Positions 1-6,621 of a stretch of 8,983 bases of DNA are shown here, piece after piece. Both the position numbers and the translations under genes were made by a program. The number at the start of each line of letters is the position of its first letter. Positions within the stretch are counted from its first letter, which is position 1. Source of the DNA: Actinomycetota bacterium (GTDB lineage: Bacteria > Actinomycetota > Actinomycetes > Actinomycetales > Actinomycetaceae); contig JAHYYD010000082.1 in the NCBI GenBank assembly GCA_019425105.1, forward strand, positions 1-8,983. Direction: 5' to 3'. The notes below the pieces were generated by a model. The model was given only the letters and a program-made list of their open reading frames with translations. It ran no database searches and was not told where the DNA came from.

Positions 1-2699
1 GGCGATGGGGAGTAGTACTCCGCATCGCCTCTCGTGATGCGCGCCAAAGCCTGGGCCGTACGGCCACGGCGGTCTTCTTGATCTCCCTGCCGATCATTAT
101 CGCGATCGCGGCGATCACCTTCTGGGACGTCACGACCTCGCAGCGCTACCAGGCCTCGTCGTGGCTCGGACATCGCAGCGACGTGCAGGCGGTGACGTTG
201 CACCGGTCGTCGACGGCCATCGAGCAGGACTTCACCGCGGACCGCCTGTCGAAGACGGCCTCGAGCGACGAGGTCTCGGTCTCGATGGACACCCTCCAGA
301 GCTGGCTGCCGGAGGGTGATCAGCTGGTCGCCGTCGATACGCTCTACCAGCTGCGTCTGGAAACGGCGGATGGCACGGGTTTTACGGTCGACAACGGCAC
401 GCAAACGGCCTCGCTGGAGGCACCGCGCGTGAATGCGGGTGGTAAGAGCGGGCCCCTGGCCGCTGGCCACGCCGTCATCTCCGAGGACGTGGCCCGGGCC
501 CTGTCGGTGAGCGTCGGAGACTCGGTGAACCTGTCCCTGACGATCGCGAAGGAACGAGCGACTCAGTCCCTGAAGGGGAACGTCGTGATCGACTCCATCA
601 TTGGGGGTTCTGAGCGCGCGATCATCGGCGATGGGACGCTTCCGATTGACCGCCTCGCCGTCGCGGGGCGCACGCAGACTGCCTGGTTCGTGACGGGTCC
701 GACGCCGGTCTCGTGGGAGAAGATCCGCGAGTTGAACGCATCCGGTTTCTCGGTCCTGTCCCGCCAGGTGCTGGCAAACCCGCCCGATGCCTCGGCCCTG
801 CCCTCGCAGATCGCACAGTACGAGGTCCCTCAGAGCACTCGGAGCGCCAACCCCTGGCAGTACCTGCTCCTCGTCGCCGGTATTCTGCTGATCCTCACGG
901 AGATGATCCTGCTCATCTCGCCGCTGTACACCGTCGCTCAGCGCTCGGTCATGCGCACGGCTGCCATGATTGTTGCGAACGGCGGCGATCGCACGGACGG
1001 GCGTCGGCTCACGATCGCCCACGGCGTGATTATCGGCCTCTATTCGGCCCTCTTTTCCGCGGCCTTCTCCGCGGCCGCCATGGTGGGAATCGGCATGTGG
1101 TCGGGCCTGGGTATCGGCATCGTTCCATGGTGGCCCCTCGCGCTCTCCGTCCTCCTGCCGGTACTCCTGTCGCTCATGGCATCCGTGTCCCCGGCCCACA
1201 CGACCTCCCACATTGATACCTCCGCCGTCATCGGTGGTCGCGTGTGGGAGCCCTCGCGCCTCGTGCGTCGCCGCATGATCTACCCGTTGGCTCTCCTGGC
1301 GGGTCTGCCGCTCCTCGGTATCGCCGCATGGTTCGGTTCGGTGCTGGCCCTCGTCGTTGGTATCGGCCTACTGGAGGCGGGCCTGATCGGCTCGATCCCC
1401 TACATCTTTACCCGGTGGCGCCTCCCCAACCGTCGCGCGTCGATGAGTATGCGCCTGGCGCTGCGCGACGCCGTTCGCAACGGCCACCGCACCTTCCCGG
1501 CCATGGCCTCGATCCTGACGACGGTGTTCGTGGCGTGCGGCCTGCTCATCACCCTGTCCTCCTCGAACGAGGCCGGCTGGAACTCGCGTCCGCACGTGGG
1601 GCAGCGGGGGCAGGTCTTCGTCTCGACCGTTGACCGCACGGATTCGGTCAAGCGCTCGCGTGACCTCATGAAGTCCGCTGTCGAGGCTGTTGACGGCCAG
1701 CGCGGCGTCACCTCGCAGGCGACGCTCAACGGCTTGGCGTGGAACAGCGGCCCGGGTGGCCCGACCACGATGGTCGAGGCGGTGCACCCGTACAACAATT
1801 CGACGTTCACGATGTCGACGAACATGGGCACCATGACGGAACTGGACGTGGCGTACATGGTCGATGACGGCACGTATCTGCGCCAGGCTGGGTACTTCAG
1901 CAACGAGGACGACATGGTGCGCGCGATCGCTACCTTGAACGCCGGCGGCGTCCTCATTCCCGACCCGGACTATATCGATGGCGCGGGCCAGGTGACGCTG
2001 CGTAGCCTCGACATGAGCGCCATCGCGGAGGCGAAGGCAGCGGGAGCGTCGGACGACAACCTGCCGGACGCCAAGGTGACGACCGTCCAGACTTTCGTCG
2101 CCACGCCCCTGACTCGCGTCAACGTCATCGTGCTCTCGCCGACCGCGGCGTCCTACCTCGGCCTCCAGGTACGCCCTCTGGGTGAGCTCCTCACCGTCGA
2201 TCACCAGGTGAGTCCCGTCGACGCCCCGTCGTTCCAGGCGACGATCGCGCGTCAGGTGCCCGGTGCTTCGGCCCAGGTGATCGTGCCGACGATGCGTTCC
2301 CTCGTCCTGCCCTACGTCGCCGCACTCATTGCGGTCGTTGCAGCGGCCGCCACGGTCGCCCTCGTCGTTGCGCTGTCGGCCTCGGACATGCGCCCCGATC
2401 TCGATACCCTCGACGCGATCGGTGCCGCCCCCGCGATGCGCCGCCACGTAACGACGTGGCAGGGCGTTGTCCTCGCTCTCAATGCGATCCCGACGGCGGT
2501 CCTCGCCGGACTCGTCGTCGGCGTCCTCGCCGTGATCACCTTCGCCCGCTCCCGCATCTTCCCGACCCTGACCACGCTGTGGCCGGTCGTGCCGTGGGGC
2601 GCGCTCCTGGGCATGCTGATCGGTATGCCGGTCCTGTGCGCGCTCGTCGCGATCGTCCTGACGCCCCGCCACCAGAAGCGTCTGCGTCGCATCAACTAG
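1..2699 (+). CDS. MacB/FtsX-type ABC transporter permease, 5'-truncated by the window edge
   Basis: This is the membrane subunit of an ABC system of the FtsX/MacB permease type, which works with a separate ATPase, probably encoded to the left. The frame is open from position 3 with no in-frame ATG or GTG before the first helix. The TTG at 78 is therefore not the true start, and the gene begins outside the window. The visible part has about 898 residues. It shows two similar halves: a helix near 60-130, an extracytoplasmic stretch of about 240 residues, then an FtsX-like helix cluster (about 850-1200). Two more helices lie at about 1270-1410. A second basic segment plus helix (about 1440-1560, beginning SMRLALRDAVRNG), a second outer domain, and a C-terminal FtsX cluster (about 2300-2680) follow. 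The substrate cannot be read from the sequence. Such permeases export lipids or peptides, or transmit force to cell-wall enzymes. Confidence 0.88.
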   Translation, partial: RWGVVLRIASRDARQSLGRTATAVFLISLPIIIAIAAITFWDVTTSQRYQASSWLGHRSDVQAVTLHRSSTAIEQDFTADRLSKTASSDEVSVSMDTLQSWLPEGDQLVAVDTLYQLRLETADGTGFTVDNGTQTASLEAPRVNAGGKSGPLAAGHAVISEDVARALSVSVGDSVNLSLTIAKERATQSLKGNVVIDSIIGGSERAIIGDGTLPIDRLAVAGRTQTAWFVTGPTPVSWEKIRELNASGFSVLSRQVLANPPDASALPSQIAQYEVPQSTRSANPWQYLLLVAGILLILTEMILLISPLYTVAQRSVMRTAAMIVANGGDRTDGRRLTIAHGVIIGLYSALFSAAFSAAAMVGIGMWSGLGIGIVPWWPLALSVLLPVLLSLMASVSPAHTTSHIDTSAVIGGRVWEPSRLVRRRMIYPLALLAGLPLLGIAAWFGSVLALVVGIGLLEAGLIGSIPYIFTRWRLPNRRASMSMRLALRDAVRNGHRTFPAMASILTTVFVACGLLITLSSSNEAGWNSRPHVGQRGQVFVSTVDRTDSVKRSRDLMKSAVEAVDGQRGVTSQATLNGLAWNSGPGGPTTMVEAVHPYNNSTFTMSTNMGTMTELDVAYMVDDGTYLRQAGYFSNEDDMVRAIATLNAGGVLIPDPDYIDGAGQVTLRSLDMSAIAEAKAAGASDDNLPDAKVTTVQTFVATPLTRVNVIVLSPTAASYLGLQVRPLGELLTVDHQVSPVDAPSFQATIARQVPGASAQVIVPTMRSLVLPYVAALIAVVAAAATVALVVALSASDMRPDLDTLDAIGAAPAMRRHVTTWQGVVLALNAIPTAVLAGLVVGVLAVITFARSRIFPTLTTLWPVVPWGALLGMLIGMPVLCALVAIVLTPRHQKRLRRIN

Positions 2700-2707
2700 G
2701 GGACGCA

Positions 2708-3130
2708 GTGAGCCAGACCCCCGACGACGTCGCGATCCCGGCCGGCGCCCTCGCCTCGTCCTCCGTGCGCGTGGATACCTGGCTGTGGGCGACCCGCCAG
2801 CTGAAATCCCGCTCCCAGGCGACGGCCGCCGTGCGCGCCGGGCACGTGCGCGTGAACGGAGAGCCCGTCAAAGCGGCCTACAAGGTGCGTGTCGGTGACG
2901 AGGTCCGCCTGCGCATCGAGGGCTTCGACCGCATCCTTGGGGTCGTCCTGCTGCTCGCGAAGCGCGTCTCCTACCCGCAGGCGCGCACCGCTTACGATGA
3001 CCGCACGCCCGAGCGCCCGCGCGTGCACATTCCCGTCGCGATGCGTGAGAGGGGCAGTGGGCGCCCGACCAAGAAGGAGCGTCGCGAGCTCGATAGGCTG
3101 CGCGGCTACGATTCCCACGAGCACTACTGA
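2708..3130 (+). CDS. S4-domain RNA-binding protein, Hsp15 (HslR)/RqcP-like
   Basis: This 140-residue protein begins at GTG 2708, eight bases after the permease stop, with AGGGGA just upstream (2698-2703). The frame stays open further upstream inside the permease gene, but that part has no S4-like sequence, so the short start is preferred. Residues about 20-66 form an S4 RNA-binding fold beginning VRVDTWLWATR, with the AGHVRVNG turn. They are followed by a basic tail with GRPTKKERRELDRLRG. In Hsp15/RqcP proteins this fold binds rRNA or tRNA on stalled 50S subunits, in ribosome rescue or recycling. The family assignment is strong. Whether it acts as HslR or RqcP is inference. The spacing suggests cotranscription with the permease, although no functional link is evident. 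Confidence 0.88.
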   Translation: MSQTPDDVAIPAGALASSSVRVDTWLWATRQLKSRSQATAAVRAGHVRVNGEPVKAAYKVRVGDEVRLRIEGFDRILGVVLLLAKRVSYPQARTAYDDRTPERPRVHIPVAMRERGSGRPTKKERRELDRLRGYDSHEHY

Positions 3131-3133
3131 GCT

Positions 3134-3165
3134 CACCGACGAGGCCGGGGCAGGCTTCGTCGGTG
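3134..3165 (+). terminator. Hairpin just after the S4-domain gene
   Basis: A 13-bp stem begins three bases after the stop of the S4-domain gene. CACCGACGAGGCC pairs with GGCTTCGTCGGTG across a six-base loop, with one G-U wobble on the plus strand. No T-run follows, so it is not a textbook intrinsic terminator. Strong hairpins without a U-tract are common at the ends of genes in high-GC actinobacteria. It may terminate transcription or protect the 3' end. Confidence 0.55.
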
Positions 3166-3200
3166 CGCGCATGCGGGTCGTTCACGGCTGAGTCGCGTCC

Positions 3201-3220
3201 GGGGTCGGGATGACGACCCT
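3201..3220 (+). repeat. Short inverted repeat between convergent genes
   Basis: GGGTCG (3202-3207) and CGACCC (3214-3219) form a perfect six-base stem around a six-base loop, extendable by a G-T pair at 3201/3220. It lies between the two stronger hairpins of the convergent intergenic space. It may contribute to termination in either direction, but by itself it is weak evidence. Confidence 0.35.
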
Positions 3221-3237
3221 TGGCTGCGGGTACACAA

Positions 3238-3266
3238 ACCCCGCCGCCCACGCAGGGCGACGGGGT
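3238..3266 (-). terminator. Terminator-like hairpin after the last minus-strand gene
   Basis: Read on the minus strand, ACCCCGTCGCCC pairs with GGGCGGCGGGGT around a five-base loop. This gives a 12-bp stem with one U-G wobble; the same site has a C-A mismatch on the plus strand, which argues for minus-strand use. TTGTGTA follows on the minus strand, making a weak U-rich tail. The stem starts 22 bases after the stop at 3289. Confidence 0.6.
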
Positions 3267-3288
3267 AAGCGCGATCAGGAATACCGTG

Positions 3289-3987
3289 TCACTCGTTCGG
3301 GAAGAACGACTTCACGTCAACCTTGTAGTACTCGCCCCAGGTGGGGTCGTAGGGGACTGTAAATTGGGTCTTGCCCGTGCCGGAGCGGTCGACGTCAACG
3401 GTTGCGACCTCGCCGAGGTCGTGCCCCTTGGACGTGAGCTTACTGCTCGTCGTCTGCATGCTCATTTGGAGCGTGACTGTCGTGGAGGAGAACGACGCGA
3501 GATCTTTCTTGATCGTGTCGTTTGCCGTTACGGTCGCGGTGCACGTGATCTTCGTGCTCGATGCATTAATGGTGCACGCGCTGGTGGTGTCGAAAGCCCC
3601 GTTGGGATCGTTGTTAGTAACGAGGTCAGTAATGGTGACCTTCTTCTGGCACTGCTGATCGACAGCGTTCCGAGCCGTCTCGCTCACGCCGAGGTAGAGG
3701 TCACGTAACTCGTCGAACTTCGCGACGTTCTCGGGTGTGATCTGTGCGCACCAGTAGGAGGCGAGCTCCTGACCGGCCTGCTCTCGAGTCGCCTGGGCCT
3801 CGTCGCGCATGTTGGCCGCGGACTTGGTGGTCATCGCAGTCGCAACAAGCATGGCGATCGTCAAGACCGCGAGGAGCGCTGCGACGATGAAGGCGACGCG
3901 GTTGAAGATGGACAGGCCCTTGCTCTTGCCGGGCTTCGTGGGTGCCACAGGGGCAGTGTTGGCTGCGGTGGTGTTCGGGTCACTCAC
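3289..3987 (-). CDS. Unit 3 protein B: single-helix membrane protein with secreted four-cysteine domain
   Basis: I do not recognise a named family for this 232-residue protein. Residues 1-28 are a Pro/Thr/Lys tail and 29-53 are one membrane helix. Residues 54-78 are a charged helical stretch, and 80-232 form a domain predicted outside the cell, with a helical part (80-115) and a Thr/Ser-rich beta-like part. Cysteines are at 80, 113, 138 and 149. The first three fall at exactly the same residue numbers as in the unit 2 partner. The fourth differs: the homologues carry it near the C-terminus, whereas here a Tyr lies there. The end reads SFFPNE, matching the aromatic-Pro ends of the other two. 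The GTG start overlaps the stop of the upstream DUF2510 gene by four bases (GTGA), with AGGAGG seven bases upstream. It is the last gene of the cluster and is followed by a hairpin. Confidence 0.88.
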   Translation of the reverse strand: MSDPNTTAANTAPVAPTKPGKSKGLSIFNRVAFIVAALLAVLTIAMLVATAMTTKSAANMRDEAQATREQAGQELASYWCAQITPENVAKFDELRDLYLGVSETARNAVDQQCQKKVTITDLVTNNDPNGAFDTTSACTINASSTKITCTATVTANDTIKKDLASFSSTTVTLQMSMQTTSSKLTSKGHDLGEVATVDVDRSGTGKTQFTVPYDPTWGEYYKVDVKSFFPNE

Positions 3988-4421
3988 TGGATTGCCTCCT
4001 GCACCTTCTGGAGCTCACTCTTTGCATCATCGAGGATGGACTGAGAATTCGCGACGTCCTCCCTGGCCTTGCCGTGCATACCGGTCGCAATGATGCTCGA
4101 TCCTAGGAAGAGCACGACGAGGAGCGAGGCGATGACGGCGAGGGCGATCTGTCCGCCGGTGGCCTTGGTGGCGGGTGCCTGAGCCACGGGGGTGAACTGC
4201 GCCGTAGTGTTGGCGGGCTGCGGGACGGCCTGAGCGGCGGTGGCGGCGGCTGTCTCGCTGGTGACCGCGGCATCGCCTGCGGTGTTCGGGGTTACGGAAT
4301 CCGTGGCGGTGTTGGCGGCGGGCGTGGCCTGGAAGCGGTCGGTCCACTGCGCGCCGTCCCACCAGCGCAGCTGGCCGGTTCCTGCAGGGTCTGCGTACCA
4401 GCCCTGGACGGGGTTACTCAC
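3984..4421 (-). CDS. Unit 3 protein A: DUF2510 domain, Ala/Thr/Pro linker, membrane helix, short coiled coil
   Basis: This 145-residue protein carries a DUF2510 motif at residues 7-30 (GWYADPAG, then QLRWWDGAQW). An Ala/Thr/Pro-rich linker (31-88) follows, then one membrane helix (91-113) and a charged helical tail of about 30 residues (116-145). The N-terminus carries no signal peptide, so the likely topology is N-in, with the tail outside. DUF2510 has no assigned biochemical function. The GTG start is chosen because AAAGGAG lies seven bases upstream (4429-4435) and the motif begins at once. Its stop shares GTGA with the start of the next gene. It is the shortest of the three A proteins, mostly because its linker is about 60 residues rather than over 100. 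Partnership with the following gene product is inferred from coupling and repetition of the pair. Confidence 0.88.
   Translation of the reverse strand: MSNPVQGWYADPAGTGQLRWWDGAQWTDRFQATPAANTATDSVTPNTAGDAAVTSETAAATAAQAVPQPANTTAQFTPVAQAPATKATGGQIALAVIASLLVVLFLGSSIIATGMHGKAREDVANSQSILDDAKSELQKVQEAIQ
3995..4000 (-). promoter_or_regulatory. Ribosome binding site inside gene A of unit 3, for gene B
   Basis: AGGAGG on the minus strand lies seven bases before the GTG of the B gene and within the last codons of the A gene. It supports the GTG at 3987 as the real start and supports coupled translation of the pair. Confidence 0.7.
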
Positions 4422-4450
4422 GAGGAGGCTCCTTTCACTGTGTCTCCCTC

Positions 4451-4478
4451 ATTCTATGTGAGCATCAATTTTATTGAT
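4451..4478 (-). promoter_or_regulatory. Possible promoter of unit 3, with a locally AT-rich inverted repeat
   Basis: This is the AT-rich part of the 85-base gap upstream of unit 3. On the minus strand TAGAAT (4451-4456) matches the -10 consensus at five of six positions and lies 29 bases before the GTG. TAAAAT, a second -10-like word, occurs a little upstream. A small inverted repeat, ATCAA-TAAAA-TTGAT, spans 4464-4478. No good -35 is found at 16-18 bases from TAGAAT, so the promoter call is tentative. Confidence 0.35.
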
Positions 4479-4493
4479 CCGGTCAGTGATCGG
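4479..4493. repeat. Operator-like dyad upstream of unit 3
   Basis: CCGGTCA and TGATCGG flank a single central base, giving seven-base arms with one imperfect pair. The loop is too small for an RNA hairpin, so if it is functional it would be a DNA-binding site. It lies upstream of the possible -10 of unit 3 and just after the end of unit 2. Chance cannot be excluded. Confidence 0.2.
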
Positions 4494-4506
4494 CCTCACG
4501 CGATTC

Positions 4507-5199
4507 TCAGAGGCTGGTCGGCCACCAGGAGGTCATGGTGAACCCGCACTCGGTCTTGTCGCTCATCGCCGGGTCGTAGGGGACGGAGATCGTGAACGTA
4601 GCGGGGGTTCCCGGCGTGAGTGTGACCGTTGTGGTCCCCTGGTAGGGGGAGGAGGGGTTCAGGGTCGTTCCCTTGTCAAGGGTGTAGCCGGAAACCGTTA
4701 GTTCGAGCGGCCCAAGCGAGGAGATGGGGCTCGCGGAGTTCAGGGTGATGGTGCCGTTGATCGTCGTGGTCACCTGGTCGGTCGTGCACTCGGGGATGCC
4801 GGGGCTGAAGGCGGTGTCGGCCCCGGCGCGCTGCGCGTTAGCGAGAGTCTCCTTGGGTGCGCACTCCTGGTGAATGGCGTCCTTGACGGCCTGCGTCGCC
4901 GAATCGTAGGTCTTGATGGCGTCGCGGATTGACGCGGCGGTGTCGCGGGTGACGGAATCGCACCACGCCTTGGCGTCCTTGTGGACGTTGGCGGCGTCGA
5001 GGCGGGTCTTCGCGTCGGTGATCTGCTGGTCGACCGCGGCCTTCTCGGATTGCGCCTGCTCGGCCTGCGCCTCGTAGCTGGACGCAGAATGCGAACGCCA
5101 GACGTTGATGCCGCCGACGACGGCGGACAGGATGATGAAGATGACCGCGAGGGTGGCTCCGGCGACGGTCGCTGCGCGCAGCGGTGCGGGTGCGCTCAC
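4507..5199 (-). CDS. Unit 2 protein B: single-helix membrane protein with secreted four-cysteine domain
   Basis: This 230-residue protein has no recognisable named family. A short tail (1-10) leads to one membrane helix (about 11-32) and a coiled-coil-like stretch (40-75, with AEQAQSEKAAVDQQ). The outer domain holds cysteines 80, 113, 138 and 218. The first three coincide with those of the unit 3 partner and have nearly the same spacing in unit 1. Cys80 lies in AKAWCD and Cys113 in QECAPKE. After Cys138 the sequence is Thr/Ser/Gly-rich and looks like beta strands. It contains VPYDP (206-210) and ends SWWPTSL. An outer domain stabilised by disulfides is inferred from topology and cysteine conservation. 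The GTG start overlaps the upstream stop in GTGA, with GAGGAGG seven bases before it. Confidence 0.88.
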   Translation of the reverse strand: MSAPAPLRAATVAGATLAVIFIILSAVVGGINVWRSHSASSYEAQAEQAQSEKAAVDQQITDAKTRLDAANVHKDAKAWCDSVTRDTAASIRDAIKTYDSATQAVKDAIHQECAPKETLANAQRAGADTAFSPGIPECTTDQVTTTINGTITLNSASPISSLGPLELTVSGYTLDKGTTLNPSSPYQGTTTVTLTPGTPATFTISVPYDPAMSDKTECGFTMTSWWPTSL

Positions 5200-5804
5200 T
5201 TGTTGGCCTCCTCGATCTGGCGGTTAATGTCCGCGAGCGTGGACTGCGCGGTGTCGAGCTCCTGTTGCGCGGTTTCGGCGCGGCTCTTCGCGTCATCGTG
5301 GATGCGACCGCTGGCGCCCAGATAGGACCACGCGAGAACGAGGACCGCGATGAAGACGGCGACAAGCACCCAGGAGGCGACGCAGCCGAGTGTCCACTTG
5401 AGGGTACCCGAACGCTTCGGGGTCTCCTGGGAGGGCTCGGATTCGTCGGGCAACGGGATCGGGGTGGCGCCCGCCTCGTCCATCGACGAGGCAGGGGTGG
5501 CCTCCCACGCCGACGTCTCCTCGGGGGAGGGGACGGGTACCGAGTCCTCCCAATACGAGGGTTCCTCGGGGGAGGGGATCGGCGCGACCTCGGCAGCTTC
5601 CTGAGTCGGCACGTTCGCCGCTACCTGCCCCTGCTGAGCGTCGTACTGGGCCTCGTCGTAGGCGGGGATCGCCTCGGCGGTCTCAGACTGCGCGGGGGTC
5701 GCCTCGTAGGGTTCGACGTACTGCGTCCATGCGTGACCGTCCCACCAGCGCAGCTGCGCGGCACCGGTCGGGTCGGCGTACCAGCCTTCCGCGGGTTCGC
5801 TCAT
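5196..5804 (-). CDS. Unit 2 protein A: DUF2510 domain, strongly acidic linker, membrane helix, coiled coil
   Basis: This 202-residue protein begins at ATG 5804 with a DUF2510 motif at residues 7-29 (GWYADPTG, QLRWWDGHAW). The linker (31-129) has about 22 Asp/Glu and no Lys or Arg, and includes a 15-residue tandem duplication. A basic patch (PKRSG) precedes one membrane helix (about 137-162). A polar, heptad-like tail (about 166-202, with AETAQQELDTAQSTL) should lie outside. GGGAGAG at 5814-5820 can serve as the ribosome site. The last codons overlap the next gene in GTGA. The acidic linker contrasts with the Gln-rich linker of unit 1 and the Ala/Thr-rich one of unit 3, while motif, helix and tail are kept. 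The function is unknown. A complex with the paired B protein is inferred. Confidence 0.9.
   Translation of the reverse strand: MSEPAEGWYADPTGAAQLRWWDGHAWTQYVEPYEATPAQSETAEAIPAYDEAQYDAQQGQVAANVPTQEAAEVAPIPSPEEPSYWEDSVPVPSPEETSAWEATPASSMDEAGATPIPLPDESEPSQETPKRSGTLKWTLGCVASWVLVAVFIAVLVLAWSYLGASGRIHDDAKSRAETAQQELDTAQSTLADINRQIEEANK
5207..5213 (-). promoter_or_regulatory. Ribosome binding site inside gene A of unit 2, for gene B
   Basis: GAGGAGG on the minus strand lies seven bases before the GTG at 5199 and encodes part of the EEA end of the A protein's coiled coil. It fixes the B start and supports coupled translation. Confidence 0.75.
5490..5579 (-). repeat. 45-base tandem duplication in the acidic linker
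   Basis: Two adjacent 15-codon units encode IPSPEEPSYWEDSVP and VPSPEETSAWEATPA. At the DNA level they share a 16-base exact match at 5518-5533 and 5563-5578, spaced by 45 bases. The reading frame is preserved. A fainter third copy, IPLPDE, follows at residues 116-121. Confidence 0.75.
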
Positions 5805-5852
5805 CGTGGTTCTCTCTCCCGTGTCGTGTCAAAACCGAGGGTATGGTCAGGG

Positions 5853-5881
5853 AGTCTAGTCCCCGCAGGGATGGTGGGCAA
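5853..5881 (-). promoter_or_regulatory. Probable promoter of unit 2
   Basis: On the minus strand TTGCCC (5876-5881) and TAGACT (5853-5858) are separated by exactly 17 bases. Each matches four of six positions of the -35 and -10 consensus. Transcription would start near 5846, leaving a leader of about 42 bases before ATG 5804. The -35 lies just after the unit 1 stop codon (5890-5892). This is the best promoter match in the cluster. Confidence 0.5.
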
Positions 5882-5889
5882 CTATGTGC

Positions 5890-6621
5890 TCAGAGTCCGC
5901 TGGGCCAGATGCTGACAGCGCGGACGATGCAGGATCCCGAGTCGAAGGAGGGCAACGGCACAGTCGATGTCAGCGAGGCTGATCCGCCCGCGGGGACGGT
6001 GACCGTCTGCTTGTCCGAGGGCTGATAGCCCTTGATGGTAGAGCCGGGGACGAGGTAGAACTCGACGCCGACGTCGTACGCCGAGAGGCCCGCCAGGTTC
6101 GTTCCGGTAACGGATACGGATCCGGTGATTGTCGCCGAGGATGCCCCCGCCGAGCAGGCGGGGGTGTCTGGCTTGACGATGTCCTGCGATGCGTCTTTTG
6201 CGTACGCCTCGATAAAGTCCTTTTTCTTCGGGCAAATCTTGCCGATGGCTTCGTGGCGTGTCGCCGTCAGGCTCTTGTATTCTCGCGCCTTTGCGTCAAG
6301 TGAGTCGAAATCTGCATTCGCGCTCGTCAGACCGTCACACCACGCCTGAGCTTCCTTCTTGTTTGTCGCCTCGGTGATCTTGGTGCGGGTCGTCGCCGTC
6401 TCGGTTTCCGTTTCCTTGGCCTGATCACGCAGGGACTGGGCGTCGCTCTGCGCCTGCCGGGCGGCCTGATGGGTGGAACGCGCACCGAGTCCCAGGACAA
6501 CCGAGAGGATCAGAAAGAGGATGGCGAGGCAGGCACCGATGATCGTCAGAATTTTCATGCCGCTGCGGGACCCTGAAGCCTGTGGCGTGGGTGCCTGCGC
6601 GGGGGTGGGAACGTAACTCAC
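5890..6621 (-). CDS. Unit 1 protein B: single-helix membrane protein with secreted four-cysteine domain
   Basis: This 243-residue protein is not a family I can name. It has a Pro-rich cytoplasmic tail (1-20, VPTPAQAPTPQ), one membrane helix (about 23-46) containing Cys31, and a heptad-like stretch (50-88, AQSDAQSLRDQAKETETE). The outer domain carries Cys95 (AQAWCD), Cys130 (GKICPKKK), Cys156 and Cys231. Spacing of 35, 26 and 75 residues matches the 33, 25 and 80 of the unit 2 partner, so the two are diverged paralogues despite low overall identity. The C-terminal half is Thr/Ser/Val-rich and beta-like, and the protein ends SIWPSGL. The GTG start overlaps the upstream DUF2510 gene in GTGA, with GAGGAG eight bases before it. 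An 85-base gap with a probable promoter separates it from unit 2. Confidence 0.88.
   Translation of the reverse strand: MSYVPTPAQAPTPQASGSRSGMKILTIIGACLAILFLILSVVLGLGARSTHQAARQAQSDAQSLRDQAKETETETATTRTKITEATNKKEAQAWCDGLTSANADFDSLDAKAREYKSLTATRHEAIGKICPKKKDFIEAYAKDASQDIVKPDTPACSAGASSATITGSVSVTGTNLAGLSAYDVGVEFYLVPGSTIKGYQPSDKQTVTVPAGGSASLTSTVPLPSFDSGSCIVRAVSIWPSGL

Noticed and set aside
78..80. TTG as start of the permease
   Set aside because: The frame is open to the left edge, and the upstream residues (LRIASRDARQSLGRTATAVFL) are the normal basic segment before the first helix of this family.
1368..2672. Long minus-strand open frame opposite the permease
   Set aside because: It is rich in Arg/Asp/His with no recognisable domain and is fully antisense to a clear membrane protein; this is typical of high-GC shadow frames.
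3220..3708. Plus-strand open frame opposite the last B gene
   Set aside because: It overlaps the terminator hairpin and is antisense to a gene with conserved cysteines and coupling; no domain is visible.
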